From Orientallactaga sibirica (Eukaryota; Chordata; Mammalia; Rodentia; Dipodidae): a stretch of 64,000 nt of DNA. The translations under genes and the position numbers were made by a program. Location of the stretch: NCBI GenBank assembly GCA_036365145.1, contig JAEOAD010002279.1, forward strand, positions 3,591,001-3,655,000, written 5' to 3'. This document shows positions 11,597-49,849 of the stretch, piece by piece; the first letter of the stretch is position 1; each line of letters opens with the position of its first letter. The notes under the pieces were generated by a model. That model was not told the origin of the DNA. It saw only the letters and a program-made list of their open reading frames with translations, and did not search any database.

Positions 11597-11878
11597 GGCT
11601 GGAGAGATGGCTTAGCGGTTAAGGCACTTGCCTCCTAAGCCTAAAGCACGCTGGTTCCAATCTCCAGGTCCCACGTTTAGCCAGATGCAAAGTGACGCAA
11701 GGGCGCAATGCCGCACTTGACCACAAGGGGGCGCACACATCTAGATTTCGTTTGCAGCAGCTGAGAGTCTGCTGGCGCACCCATCTCTATCTGTCTTCCT
11801 CTCCCTCTCTCTCTCTGTCTCTCCCTGTGTCTCTCTCCAAAAATAAATAAATAAATAAATAAATAAACAAACAAACTC
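11597..11878 (+). repeat. tSINE-c, single B box
   Basis: GGTTCCAATCTCCAGG once only; AAACTCAC on both sides. Confidence 0.9.
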
Positions 11879-11899
11879 ACCAAAAAAAATAAGGTAATG

Positions 11900-12127
11900 G
11901 AGCTGGAAAGATGGCTTAGAGGTTAAGGCACTTGCCTGCAAAGCCTAAGGACCCAAGTTCAACTCTCCAGATCCCACGTTAGCCAAGCGCACAAAGGTAA
12001 GGCAAGCGCAAGGTCACACACACCCACTAGGTGGCGCAAGTGACTGGAGTTCGATTTCCGTGGCTGAGGCCCTGGTGCACCAATTCTCTCTCTCTCTCTC
12101 TATCTCAAAAATAAAATAAATTAAAAA
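11900..12127 (+). repeat. tSINE-b
   Basis: Full length. Confidence 0.9.
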
Positions 12128-12921
12128 GAGAGAATTCCGGATTGACATGAGGAATATAAGAAATAGAGAAGCACAGACTTGAATGGAGCATACCAAGGGG
12201 CAGCCTTCTCCCATGGGAAATAAGAAGGGCTCCCCCTTGAGTGGGCATTGGGGATGTTAAGGAGTTCGGCTTTAGGACAGCCCGGGATGGGGGGGCAGGG
12301 AGTGTAGGTAGAGTTAAACAAACGTTCGGTTGTCTCTGTCGGCTGTTTACTTTCCTGTTTTAGTTCACTGGGAGGAAGAAGGAGCAGATCCATTCTGGGT
12401 AGCTCGGGAGGGGAAAACTGGGCTCCAGGAGGCTGGCCTAGAAGCTTCCAGACATTTGAGATGACTCATGTGGAAGCAGTTTTCTTTGGCAGGTGGCAAG
12501 TTTTTCAAGGGCGGCCTGCGCAATCCAACTAGAAGGAATGAGCTACAACAGCAGCAGTCAGAGACAGCGCTGAACCCACTAGAGCGACATGGAAATAGAG
12601 AGAAAAGCTACTACAACCTCAACAGCAGGCTGTTCTTCATAGGGGAGCAAGCAGGTGACCAGGGAAGGATGGCAAGACACCCATTCCGCGGGTTTTGAGG
12701 CTGCCCGTGCTCAGACTGCAGCCAAGCTAGAAAGTTAAAGGGGCAGAGAATGGGGGGAAGGAAACGAAGGGGAGAAGAATGTAACAGGGCCATTTCCTTT
12801 GTGGACTTCTTTGCCCAGGCAGGACTCTGAGGTCTTGAGGAGCTCTTTGATGATAGCAAGTTTGCAGGTTGCTCCAGGTGACCTTATCAGGTGGTGGTTT
12901 GGGAAGTTATTTACAGCCCCA
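12128..12921. other. Unique intergenic DNA, possible distal element
   Basis: About 800 bp without SINEs, with a GATGACTCATG (AP-1-like) at about 12460. No exon seen. Confidence 0.5.
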
Positions 12922-12935
12922 AAGAACTTCCTCTG

Positions 12936-13147
12936 GGGCTGGTGGGTGCCTTAGTGGTTAAGGCGTTTGCCTGCAAAGCCAAAGGACCCAGGTTCAATTC
13001 CCCCAGGACCCACATTAGCCAGATGCATAAGGGGGCGCCTGTGTCTAGAGTTCATTTGCAGTGGCTGGAGGCCCTGGCACGCCCATTCTCTCTCTCTCCT
13101 CCCTCTTTCTCTCTTAAATAAATAAATAAATACAATTAAAAAAAAAA
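12936..13147 (+). repeat. tSINE-a
   Basis: Flanked by AAGAACTTCCTCTG at 12922-12935 and 13148-13161. Confidence 0.9.
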
Positions 13148-13163
13148 AAGAACTTCCTCTGAT

Positions 13164-13304
13164 AAGCTGCGGCATGGTGGCACACGCCTTTAATCCCAGC
13201 ACTCGGGGAAACAGAGGTAGGAGGATCACCATGAGTTCGAGGCCACCCTGAGACTACATAGTGAATTCCTGGTCAGCATGGGCCTTGAAAAAAAAAAAAA
13301 AAGA
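13164..13304 (+). repeat. B1 SINE
   Basis: Flanked by AAGAACTTCCTCTG at 13148-13161 and 13305-13318. Confidence 0.9.
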
Positions 13305-13318
13305 AAGAACTTCCTCTG

Positions 13319-13707
13319 GGCTAAAGCCTGTTTCAGGGCCAGCATGTCCCACAGTCATTTCTGTGACTCTAAATGATGGCTGGGATCCCAGACTTATTAA
13401 CCGTTAACAGTTCCCAAGCTTGTACGTGTCATCATTAACTTCAGGGTTGCGGGTTGCTTCAAATACCAAATCCTCATGACACTGGCACGACACCCTGGAT
13501 CTCACAGAAGTTGTGATTATCAAGGGCACAAGACTGGCACAGCATCCTGTCAAGGGAGGGAAAAAAGGGGGGGGAAGCATGAGGCCCCACCCATCCCCAA
13601 GGACTTAGAGGGAAATTATGGGAGCCAGGGGAGGGGCTCGTGAGGCCACACCCTCCTGAGAATCTTTAGGCTGTTGGTATGAATCCTGATGAAAGTCACT
13701 GGATCAT
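13319..13707. other. Unique intergenic DNA
   Basis: Nothing recognised. Confidence 0.6.
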
Positions 13708-13794
<87 letters not shown>

Positions 13795-13962
13795 GGGAGG
13801 GAGGGAGGGAGGGAGAGAGGGAAGAGAAGGAGGGAGGGAAAGAAAGAGGGAGGGAGGGAGGGAGCGAGGAAGGAAAGGAGGGAAGAAGAAAGGGGGAAGG
13901 AAGGAGGAAGGGAAGGAGGAAAAAAGGAAGGAGGGGGAAGGGAGGGAAAAGAAAGGGAAGAT
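13708..13962 (+). repeat. Purine tract: (GAAA)n then GGGA/GGAA-rich
   Basis: About 255 nt of A and G with one C near 13864. The first 85 nt are regular GAAA; the rest are irregular GGGA and GGAA. Confidence 0.95.
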
Positions 13963-14001
13963 TATCAGCTGGAGTGGGAAGGAAGCAAGAAATACATTAA
14001 T

Positions 14002-14148
14002 GCCGGGCGTGGTGGCGCACACGCCTTTCATCCCAGGACTCGGGAGGCAGAGGTAGGAGGATCTCCACCCTGAGACTCCATAGTGAATTCCAGGTCAGCC
14101 TGAGCTAGAGTGAGACCCAACATCGAAAAACCAAAACAAAAAGAAAGA
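14002..14148 (+). repeat. B1 SINE with internal deletion
   Basis: Lacks the CGCCGTGAGTTCGAGGC part. Target site AAGAAATACATTAA is doubled. Confidence 0.9.
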
Positions 14149-14224
14149 AATACATTAACTACATACATGAAAATGACATTATTATGGATAACTAATATAT
14201 ATTCATTAAAAATAAATCAACTGG

Positions 14225-14428
14225 ACCTGGAGAGATGGCTCAGCGGTTAAGGCTCTTGCCTGCAAAGCCTATGGACCCATGTTTGACTCTCCAGGTCCCA
14301 CGTAAGCCAGAAGCACAAGGTTGTACACCCATCTGGAGTTCGATTGCAGGGTCTGGAGGCCCTGGTGTACCAATTTCTCTCTCTCTCTCTGTCATTCACT
14401 CGCTCTCTCTCTCTCTCATAAAAAAAGT
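14225..14428 (+). repeat. tSINE-b-like, shorter body
   Basis: GTACCAATTTCTC tail of type b but without the second body segment. Confidence 0.85.
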
Positions 14429-14433
14429 TACCA

Positions 14434-14586
14434 AGCCAGGCGTGGTGGCACACGTTTTTAATCCCAGCACTTGGGAGGCAGTGGTAGGAGGATCGCCATG
14501 AGGTCGAGGCCACCCTGAGACTACATAGTGAATTCCAGGTCAGCCTGGGCTAGAGTGAGACCCTACCTCTAAAAACCAAAAAAAAA
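14434..14586 (+). repeat. B1 SINE
   Basis: Target AAAAGTTACCA is doubled; inserted at the end of a tSINE tail. Confidence 0.9.
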
Positions 14587-14608
14587 GTTACCAAAAACAA
14601 GAAAAAAA

Positions 14609-14833
14609 GGGCTGGAGAATGGCTTAGCGGTTAAGGCATTTGCCTGCGAAGCCAAAAGATCCCGGTTCGATTCTCCAGGACCCACATAAGCCAGATGCAC
14701 AAGGGGCACATGCATCTGGAGTTCGTTTGCAGGGGCTAGAGGCCCTGGTGTGCCCATTCTATCTCTGTCTGCCTCTCTTCTCTCTCTCTCTGCTTGCAAA
14801 TAAATAAATAAATAAATTTAAAAAAAAAAAAAA
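14609..14833 (+). repeat. tSINE-a
   Basis: Full length. Confidence 0.9.
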
Positions 14834-14856
14834 GAAAAAAAATAATTAATTCATTG

Positions 14857-15238
14857 GGCTGGGAAGTAGCCTAATGGTTAAGTGCACTTCCTGCGCAAGC
14901 ATGGGGGCTTGAAGGCGGTTCTGAGACCACCTGCATGCGAATCAATAGAGCCCCTTGTAAACAGCTGGACATAGCCATACGCATCTATCCACAAGCCCAG
15001 TCTTGTGGGGAACGGGGACGAGAGAGTCACTGAAACTTGCAGACAGGCAAGCTCCAGAATTAGACTCCTTCACAAGAAAAAACCCACAGGTAGGGGAGGG
15101 CAGAAGCTGTTCCTCCAGCCACAGAAGGCAAGCCCACGGGGCTTACAGAAAATCAGACAAAGCACTGCATCAACCACACACAGAACACACAGTACTATGC
15201 ACACACGCGCACATGCACAACACACATTAGTTAAGTCA
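14857..15238 (+). repeat. B4-like rodent SINE, diverged
   Basis: An ID-like head (CTGGGAAGTAGCCTAATGG) is followed by an AGCCCAGTCTTGTGG region and a long CA-rich tail. Family assignment is tentative. Confidence 0.45.
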
Positions 15239-15272
15239 TTACAAAAAAAAAAAAAAAAAAAAAAAAACCACC

Positions 15273-15474
15273 AGGCAGGAGAGATGGCTTAGTGTGTTTA
15301 AGGTACTTGCTTACAAAGCCTGACTGCCTGGGTTTGATTCCCCAGTACCCACATGAAGCCAAATGCACAAAATGGCACATGTGTCTTGAGTTCATTTGCA
15401 GTGGCAAGAGGCTCTGGTGCACTCATTCTTTCTCTCCCTCTGCTTACAAATAAATAAATAAATAATATTTTTTA
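15273..15474 (+). repeat. tSINE-a, older
   Basis: Diverged body (CATGAAGCCAAATGCAC). Confidence 0.85.
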
Positions 15475-15475
15475 A

Positions 15476-15700
15476 GGGCTGTAGAGATGGCTGAGTGGTT
15501 GAGGCGCTTGTCTGTGAAGCCTAAGGACCCAGGTTCGACCCCTCTCCCAGGTCCCACGTAAGCCGGATGCACAAGGTGACACAAGTACAAGGTCACGCAT
15601 GTGCACAAGGTGACACACATGTCTAGAGTTTGATTACAGTGGCTGGATGCCCTGGTGCGACAATTTTTTCTCTCTCTCTCTTTCTATTCCTTGCTCCCTC
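15476..15700 (+). repeat. tSINE-b
   Basis: B box has an inserted CCTCTCC; extra ACAAGGTGACACA repeat in the body. Confidence 0.85.
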
Positions 15701-15701
15701 G

Positions 15702-15923
15702 TTTTATTTATTTATTTTTATTTATTTATTTTTTATTTATTTATTTTATTTTATTTATTTTATTATTATTATTATTATTTGGTTTTTCAAGGTAGAGTCT
15801 CACTCTAGCTCAGGCTGACCTGGAATTCACTACGTAGTCTCAGGGTGGCCTCGAACTCATGGCGATCCTCCTACCTCTGTCTCTCAAGTTCTGGGATTAA
15901 AGGCGTGTGCCACCATGCCCGGC
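15702..15923 (-). repeat. B1 SINE with long (TTTA)n
   Basis: Body 15779-15923; reversed tail 15702-15778. Target TGCTCCCTC doubled. Confidence 0.9.
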
Positions 15924-15955
15924 TGCTCCCTCATTAAAAAAAAATTTTTTTTTTA

Positions 15956-16172
15956 GGGCTGGAGAGATGGCTTAGCGATTAAGGCGCTTGCCAACAAAGC
16001 CAAAGGACCCAGGTTCAACTCCCCAGGACCCACGTAAGCCAGATGCACAAGGTGGCGCATGCATCTGGAGTTCGTTTGCAGTGGCTGGAGACCTTGGCAC
16101 ACCCATTCTCTCTCTATCGGCTTCTTTTCTCTCCCTGACTCTCTCTTCCAAATAAATAATAATAAAAATACT
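15956..16172 (+). repeat. tSINE-a
   Basis: Near-consensus copy. Confidence 0.9.
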
Positions 16173-16368
16173 AAAAAAAAAACACTGAAATCTAGGAATC
16201 ACTGCTCTTCAGTGTGCAAAAGTCTGTATGGGTCGTTTCTCTCCGAGAGCTCTTCCAAAGTCAAGCTTGGCGCTCTCAGATATTACCTTGTTCCTGACAG
16301 TCCAGCACTCATGCATGCTAGGTGGGTGCTCCACCACTGAGTTCTACCTCCAACCCTCAAGTTTCTTT

Positions 16369-16581
16369 TAAATATTTTAATTTATTTATTTGAGAGCAAG
16401 AGAGAAGGAGAGAGGAAGAGAGAGAGAGAATGGGCGCACCAGGGCCTCTAGCCATGGCAAATGAACTCCAGATGTGTGCGCCACCTTGTGCATCTGGCTT
16501 ACGTGGGTCCTGGGAGAATCACACCTGGGTTCTTTGGCTTTGCAGGCAAGTGCCTTAACCGCTAAGCCATCCCTCCAGCCC
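16369..16581 (-). repeat. tSINE-a
   Basis: Full length. Confidence 0.9.
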
Positions 16582-17428
16582 TCACGTGTGTTTTAAAAAG
16601 GCATTACATGCCTTTTTTTGTGGGATCAAGTGCCTACACTGAACACATCTGACCTTTAATGAGTGCTTCTATAATCATTCCGTGCATTCACTGTAAACGG
16701 CTATCAGATCTGCACTCATGCCCTCCAGGAAGGTGCTTAAGAAAAGGAGGCCTCTTTGTTCCTCATTAAGCAGCTGACTGCTTTCCTGTTCCATGTGTAA
16801 CAATCCTGCTGTCTGTGCAGTCACCGCCACGCCGCTGCACCCATGCCCACACAATGTCAAGCCACTGAACACATTAAGTCAGCGCTTTTCATGGTGCATG
16901 TCAATTTAAGTCAATGGTCTGTGACTAGGGGACCATTCATTTACCTGTCTCGAGAAATGAGGTCACCAGAAGCCATTACTCCTTCTGTTAGGACATTGGA
17001 ATGATAGAGCATCATGGGGTTTGTTTCTGTTTTTTGTTTTTCGAGGTAGGGTTTTCACTCTAGCCCAGGCTGACCTGGAATTCACTATGTAGTCTCAGGG
17101 TGGCCTCGAACCCCGGGGATCCTCCTACCTCTGCTTCCCAGGTGTGCCACACCACACCCGGGTTTGATAGAGCGTTGTTCTGAACTTTGCATGAATGCAG
17201 TTTATCTAGAGCAGCTGAGCTGCCCGCCCAAGATCAATAGATACTTAGAATCCAAACCAGGAACTTCTAGATTAAGCGATTTAGCTGCTAGTGTGACTTT
17301 GTTAGAAATTTCAGTAGTGAACCCTGGGAAGTCTGACCACTAAATAAGTGAAGACAGATACACACAACTACATGGAGACAAGGCTCCTTTGCAAATAGTA
17401 TTTTTTTACAACCATGTTAACAATTGAG
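16582..17428. other. Mostly unique intergenic DNA
   Basis: Apart from the B1 at 17020-17163, nothing recognised. Confidence 0.6.
17020..17163 (-). repeat. B1 SINE
   Basis: Short deletion in the head region (CCCAGGTGTGCC). Confidence 0.85.
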
Positions 17429-17628
17429 GGCTGGAGAGATGGCTTAATGGTTAAGGCGTTTGCCTGCAAAGCCAAAGGACCCCGGTTTGATTCTCTAGGA
17501 CCCACATGAGCCAGATGCTCAAAGGGCGCGCATGCATCTGGAGTTTGTTTGCAGTGGCTGGAGGCCCTTGCGTGCCCATTCTCTCCTCCGCCCCCCACCA
17601 CAGCCTCTCTCAAATAAATATATATTGT
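17429..17628 (+). repeat. tSINE-a
   Basis: Full length. Confidence 0.9.
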
Positions 17629-17774
17629 TTTGTTTTTCAAAGTAGGGTCTCACTCTGGTCCAGGCTGACCTGGAATTCACTATGTGGTCTCAGGGTGGCC
17701 TCGAACTCACAGTGATCCTCCTACCTCTGCCTCCCAAGTGCTGGGATTAAAGGTGTGTGCCACCACGCCCGGCA
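17629..17774 (-). repeat. B1 SINE
   Basis: Full length, abuts the tail of the tSINE to its left. Confidence 0.9.
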
Positions 17775-17815
17775 TATTTAAATAAATAAATAAAATATAT
17801 ATATATATATATACC

Positions 17816-17878
17816 TAGTCCAGGCTGACCTGGAATTAACTATGTAGTCTCAGGGTGGCATATTTAAATATCCTACCT
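17816..17878 (-). repeat. B1 fragment
   Basis: Only TCCAGGCTGACCTGG to CAGGGTGGC, then broken; preceded by (AT)n. Confidence 0.6.
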
Positions 17879-18066
17879 CTATATTTTAAAAACTACTATA
17901 ACAGAGAGCAAAGTGGTGGCTACCAGGGGCTTGGGGTTGAGAGAATCAGTTCCAAAGAGGCAGGAGAAGGAAGGCTTTGGGGTGATGGAATCTATTCTAT
18001 ACCTTCATTGCTGGTGGTGGTTGCAGGAAACCTAATATGTGGGAAAATTCATAAGCAAAAATCCAA

Positions 18067-18258
18067 AGGGGCTGGAGAGATGGCTCAGCAGTTAAAGGCA
18101 CTCGCATGCAAAGCCTGATGGCCTGAGTCTGATTCCCCAGTACCCATGTAAAGCCAGATGCAAAAAGCGGTAACAGGCGTCAGAAATTCCTTTGCAGTAA
18201 TAGGAGGCCCTGGCTGCCTATTCTCAGACTTGCTTGCTCTGTCTCTCCTCCTTCTCTA
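18067..18258 (+). repeat. tSINE-a, older
   Basis: Diverged body; tail turned into (GATA)n. Confidence 0.85.
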
Positions 18259-18263
18259 GATAA

Positions 18264-18315
<52 letters not shown>

Positions 18316-18330
18316 TAGATGATAGATATT
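18259..18330 (+). repeat. (GATA)n microsatellite
   Basis: About 14 ATAG units growing out of the tail of a tSINE. Confidence 0.9.
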
Positions 18331-18333
18331 GAA

Positions 18334-18531
18334 GGGCTGGAGAATTGGCTGAGCAGTTAAGGAGCTTGCCTCCAAAGCCTAAGGACCCAGATTTGATTCT
18401 GCAGTACCCATATACAGCTGAATGTACAGAGCAGCGCATGCATCTGCAGTGCATTGGCAGCAGCTAAAGGCCTGGTGTGTACCCATTCTCTCTCTCTCTC
18501 CTCTGCTTGCAAATCAATAAATAAAATAAAA
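18334..18531 (+). repeat. tSINE-a, older
   Basis: Diverged (CATATACAGCTGAATGTAC). Confidence 0.85.
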
Positions 18532-18606
18532 AAGGAAGCATTAAAAAATAAATATTTTAGATCCAAAGATAAACTTAGTACACATTCATTTAAAACATCA
18601 ATCAGA

Positions 18607-18757
18607 AGCCAGGCGTGGTGACACACGCCTTTAATCACAGCACTGGGGAGGCAGAGGTAGGAGGATCACCGTGAGTTCGAGGCCACCCTGAGACTACATA
18701 GTGAATTCCAGGTCAGCCTGGGCCAGAGTGAGACCCTACCTGAAAAAAAAAAAAAAG
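18607..18757 (+). repeat. B1 SINE
   Basis: Full length with A tail. Confidence 0.9.
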
Positions 18758-18866
18758 TGCTCTGGAGTTCACAACAGGTGGAATCCACCACCTTTCATGT
18801 ATAAAATGGGGCCCGACTATGTGATGGCTCAAGTAATTTATGAAAAACGCCTTGAAATGATAGGTG

Positions 18867-19048
18867 AGGGCTGGAGAGATGGCGAAGCCTAAGGACCCAT
18901 GTTTGATTGCCCGGGAACCCATTTAAGCCAGCTGCACAAGGTGGAACATGCATCTGGAGTTTGCTTGCAGTGGCTGGAATCCCTGGCATATCCAATCTCT
19001 CCGTGTCGCGCTCGCTCCCTCCCTCCCTCTCTCTCTCTGTAATAAATA
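18867..19048 (+). repeat. tSINE-a with head deletion
   Basis: Deletion removes GGTTAAGG...TGCC, including most of box A. Confidence 0.85.
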
Positions 19049-19206
19049 ATTTTTTTTTGTTTTTCTGAGGTAGAGTCTCATTGTAGGACAGGCTGACCTG
19101 GAATTCACTCTGTACTCCCAGACTGGCCTCCAGTTAACTCACAGTGATCCTCCTACCTCTGCTTCTGGAGGGCTAGGATTAAATGTGTCCTCTACCATGC
19201 CCGGCT
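19049..19206 (-). repeat. B1 SINE, first of four in a row
   Basis: Diverged middle (GACTGGCCTCCAGTTAACTC). Confidence 0.85.
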
Positions 19207-19221
19207 AATAAATAAGTTTAT

Positions 19222-19394
19222 TTATTATTATTATTTTGGGTTTGTTTTTTCGAGATAGGGTTTCACTCTAGCCCAGTCTGACCTGGAATTCACTAAGTAG
19301 TCCCTGGCTGGCCTGCCAACTCACACCCATCATCCTACCTCTGCCTCCTTGGAGTTGCTGGGATTAAAGGCATGTGAGTCACCATGCCAGGCTA
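19222..19394 (-). repeat. B1 SINE, second of four
   Basis: Diverged; separated by AATAAATAAG-type DNA. Confidence 0.85.
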
Positions 19395-19401
19395 ATAAAG
19401 A

Positions 19402-19559
19402 TATTTGTTTGTTTGTTTTTTGAGGTAAGTTCTCACTCTAGCCCAGGCTGACCTGGAATTCACTATGTAGTCTCAGGGTGGCCTCCAACTCATGGCGATC
19501 CTCCTACCTCTGCCTCTTGAGGGCTGGGATTAAAGGCCTGTGCGCCACCATACTTGGCT
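19402..19559 (-). repeat. B1 SINE, third of four
   Basis: Less diverged than the first two. Confidence 0.9.
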
Positions 19560-19566
19560 TAATAAA

Positions 19567-19741
19567 TATTTTTTTTTTTATTTTTTATTTTTTTTTTTAG
19601 TTTTGCAAGGTAAGGTCTCACTCTGGTCCAGGCTGACCTGGAATTCACTATGTAGTTTCAGGGTGGCCTTGAACTCTCGGCGATCCTCCTACCTCTGCCT
19701 CCCGAGTGCTGGGATTAAAGGCGTGCGCCACCACGCCCGGC
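19567..19741 (-). repeat. B1 SINE, fourth of four
   Basis: Closest to consensus, probably the youngest of the row. Confidence 0.9.
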
Positions 19742-19769
19742 CATTTTTAAAAATTTTTTTTTAAAAAAG

Positions 19770-19991
19770 AGCTGGAGAGATGGCTTAGCAGTTAAAACGT
19801 TTGCCCGCAAAGCCAAAGGTTCCCTGGTTCGAATCTCCAGGACCCACGTAAGCCAGATGTACAAGGAGGAGCATGCATCTGGAGTTCGTTTGCAGTGCGC
19901 TGGAAGGCCCCGGTGTGCCCACCCACTCTTCTCTCTCTCTCTCTCTCTGCCTCCCTCTTTCTCGCTCTCAAATAAATAAAATATTTTTTTA
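19770..19991 (+). repeat. tSINE-a, last repeat before the promoter
   Basis: B box GGTTCGAATCTCC; ends about 250 bp before the CpG-rich zone. Confidence 0.9.
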
Positions 19992-20239
19992 GATATATTT
20001 TTTAAAAATGAGAGTTTGAGGTTTATGGCTTTGGGTGGCAAGGGTGTCAGAACCACAGGGTATACACACACATGCTTTTCCCCATGCGGTGAACAGGAGG
20101 GGTGACTCCTGGAAAGAACCTCCCCACCCACCCCCAAAGTCCCATCGCCCAGGCTCCCTTCCCTACCCTACCCCACCCTCCCTTCCCGGGTCCCCAAGTC
20201 CAGGGTCGGCTCAGCCCCTTTCCCTAGGCAGGAGCGAGG

Positions 20240-46908
<26,669 letters not shown>

Positions 46909-49155
46909 GCAAGCAGCCTGGAGAGCGAGATGTATTGAGGTGGGGGTGGGGTCTTGTTCTCCCTCCACTCCACCATGGCTGCTTTCACATTTTCAGAAAG
47001 AAACCCTTCCAGAAATCCCTGCCTCCACCACCCCCCCGCCCCCGTCTCCTCCCTCCAGACAGTCCAACAGCCTCCAGGACAGCCCAGACACCAGCCTTGA
47101 GTCCAGCTCTCACTTTAGTCACTCACTCAGTTAGCTCTGTGCCCCAGTCCGTTCATCCGTTGAAGGGGGACAGATATACCCACCTGCAGCTTGTCCTCTG
47201 AGCCCAGTGCCCACCCTGAGGAGAGGGCTGCGCGCAGTGGCCTCTGTTCCCATGCTCACCTGTCCAGTGTCACATCTCATTCATGTGCTTTGGACTCAAC
47301 GGCTGAATCCACACTTGCTCTGTAGGTCACCTGTGCACAGGGTTTGGCTGGCACTATGAAGGGGACACCCTGAAGTTGCACCACTGTGGCTGGCATTGGC
47401 CGCAGGAGATCCTCATGGGACAAAGAGGGTTCTTCCCGGCTATGGGCCTCGGGGGGGTTAGGGGGGGGACACTTGTGAAGCAGGCAGGCCCAGGATGTGC
47501 TGTGCCAAAGCAGGTCCACTCCAAAGTTCTCTCCGTCATCCTTGGGGCTGTCGTGCCTCTTCCTCCCTCCTCTTGCACACTCAGGTCCGTAGGCCGTCCC
47601 CAGCCATTGCAGAGTCCACTCGGGACTGTTCCTGGAAAAGACATCTCAAGATGGAAGCCTGGCGCGGCCTTGGGTTAGCCCTTCTTGGTTTTCACCCGCT
47701 AGGTTTCTCATCCGCAGAACCCACTTAGTCGCAGTGGGGGAGCATGCGCTTGGCTCTGCCACACGAGGGTCGTTCCCACACTGAATGGGAAGGGACACCC
47801 GCCCTGTGCTTCTGTCCACCCCCCCCCAGCTCTAGTTACTTTCAGTGCCTTACAAATCCTAAGCTCAGAGAAAGTTAGCTCCGATTCTGTTCCAGGGGGG
47901 GGGATCTCCCACGGTCCTCCTGTCTTGTCATTGTCGCGTGGTTGAGCAGCCCCACCACCAGACCTGCCTGGTCCAGCAGAAAACCCGAGCGAGGGAGATT
48001 CGAGTCCTGGAAGGGATGCCAGAATTCGAAAGCTGAGCTGGACACAGCTGGTCCTAACCAAGCTGAGACTGACCTCCCCTGTCCACATGGGACCTCCCTG
48101 GAACTTTCCTATCTTAGACGCCAGAGTCGTCAAACCCATGAAAAAGCCTGGTTTTGTGTCGGAAGTCAAGAAAACGTGTACGTTCCGGGGGACGGTTAGG
48201 GATTGTCCATCATCCGAAACCCTTCCTGCGTTTTCCAAGCCAGCTTCCGTGTCATGTTCAGAAAGTCTTATTTGTCAGCATCTTGAGAGTCGCGTTTTGA
48301 CTGAAGGATCCTCCAGTGCCACCCAGGACTTGGTACTCTGCACAGTACCCATGGGGTCCTGGGAGGGCTGATGGATTTGTGGCACTTGGGAGAGGCAGAG
48401 GAAACCACCTCATCCATTTGGCCCGTGGAGGAAGCAGAATTCAAAACTGACCCTCACTTCGCAACGTGCACAGCATGCACCACTGGCGTGAGCTCTCCCA
48501 GTGTGCCCTCGCTCGGCGCTAGACCGATGACTCTACGTGCCGTAGATGAATGGTTAACCGAGTGACATTGGTCCGTTGGCTGCACCACCGTTCCACGGTG
48601 AAGCCTCTACCCCAAACCCACTGGGGCTATGACCGGAGATGCCAGCAGCCTGTGCCTCCCTTTTCCCATAACCAGACTCTAAGCCTTCACAGACCCTACC
48701 GAGGACCTGGGCAGAGAAAGAAATTTGAGAATGCATTAGCCTCAGGTTAATACCATGCCCAGAAAAAGGCCCATCTTCCAAATATGGTGGGCTGTGCTCC
48801 AGCTTTTTCCCATAGCCGGTCCTATGTCATCCATCCACGCAGTGGCTTCATGTGGAAGGTCGTGACAAGCCCCTTCCCTCTGTGGCTCTCAGCTGTGTGA
48901 AGATTTTCTGTAAAATCGTCTGTCTGGAAGGCTAAATCATTGACTGGGAGGGGATGGGGTGGGGAAGGGTGTTGCAGTGTGTGGTTTTAATTTTTTTCTC
49001 CCCCCCCTTTGGTCATGGGGACCAGAGAGAAGGTATGTGTCCCCCATCAGGCTCTTGTAGCCCTGAGCACTGTGCCTTCTCTAGAACATGTCCCTGTGGC
49101 TGTGGGGCCGCTGCTTCTGTAAAAATAAAAAGTATGGCCTGGAAGCTAGTCTATC
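46909..49155 (+). other. DHCR24: DHCR24 3' UTR
   Basis: About 2.2 kb of single-copy sequence without any SINE, while the DNA on both sides is full of them. Its length resembles the human 3' UTR. The 3' limit is inferred from the poly(A) signal. Confidence 0.85.
49124..49129 (+). terminator. DHCR24: DHCR24 poly(A) signal AATAAA
   Basis: AATAAA follows CTGCTTCTGTAA. Cleavage is expected 10-30 nt downstream. It is the first canonical hexamer after a repeat-free 3' UTR of the expected length. Confidence 0.85.
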
Positions 49156-49159
49156 GTTT

Positions 49160-49660
49160 CTTGCCAAGAGGAGCAGTGTGGAGTCAAAGCAGGACTGAAA
49201 TGCACGTTTGCCTCAGACATCCTGCCTGAACCCCAGGGCGCACAGAACATGGTGTGGGACATGACAGATCTGTCATTATCCCGGGGGATGGGGGTCCAGA
49301 GTAGGATGTCCCCTACAAAGTAGAGAGCGAGTTAGGGGTGAAGGGCGGAAAGATAGGACACCCAGGAAGCAACTGTCCCAGCAAGATGGTGACAGCTCAA
49401 GTCAGATGGGGACTGCCCTTTGTGAGGCACCAGCCAAATCTGGTTGTCAGGAGATCTGGCTGGCATCTTGACTTCGTCATGTGGTTGTGACCCCATGACA
49501 AGCCAGGTCCATCCCGGTAGAACCTAAAAGATACTAAGGATTGCTCCCCACCGTGTGCACGCCACCAGACAGCGCGTGGCAGCCAGATGTCCCCGGCCCA
49601 AGCGTTTGCTGTAGTGTATGTGAGGAGAGCATTCGTTCTGATTTGGGTTTTTTTTTTTTT
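49160..49660. other. Unique DNA after DHCR24
   Basis: About 500 bp between the poly(A) site and the first downstream SINE; nothing recognised. Confidence 0.6.
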
Positions 49661-49682
49661 TTTAACTTTTTTTTTTTTTTTG

Positions 49683-49840
49683 GTTTGGTGGTGTATGCGT
49701 TTAATCCCAGCACTTGGGAGGCAGAGGTAGGAGGATCACCATGAGTTTGAGGTCACCCTGAGATTACATGTGAATTCCAGGTCAGCCTGAGCTAGAGTGA
49801 AACCCTACCTCGAAAAACCAAAAAAAAAAAAAAAAAAATT
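49683..49840 (+). repeat. B1 SINE
   Basis: Head missing GCCGGGC; A tail of 18. Confidence 0.9.
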
Positions 49841-49849
49841 ATATATATA

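Noticed and set aside
13679..14056. Lys/Glu/Gly-rich frame of 125 codons
   Set aside because: It is the translation of a purine microsatellite.
15956..16172. tRNA gene, because A and B boxes are intact
   Set aside because: The element continues into a SINE body and A-rich tail and is one of over 70 copies; no cloverleaf beyond the head.
1..20200. Exons of an upstream neighbour such as BSND or TMEM61
   Set aside because: No unique stretch shows a splice-bounded frame. In human the next gene lies tens of kilobases further, as I recall.
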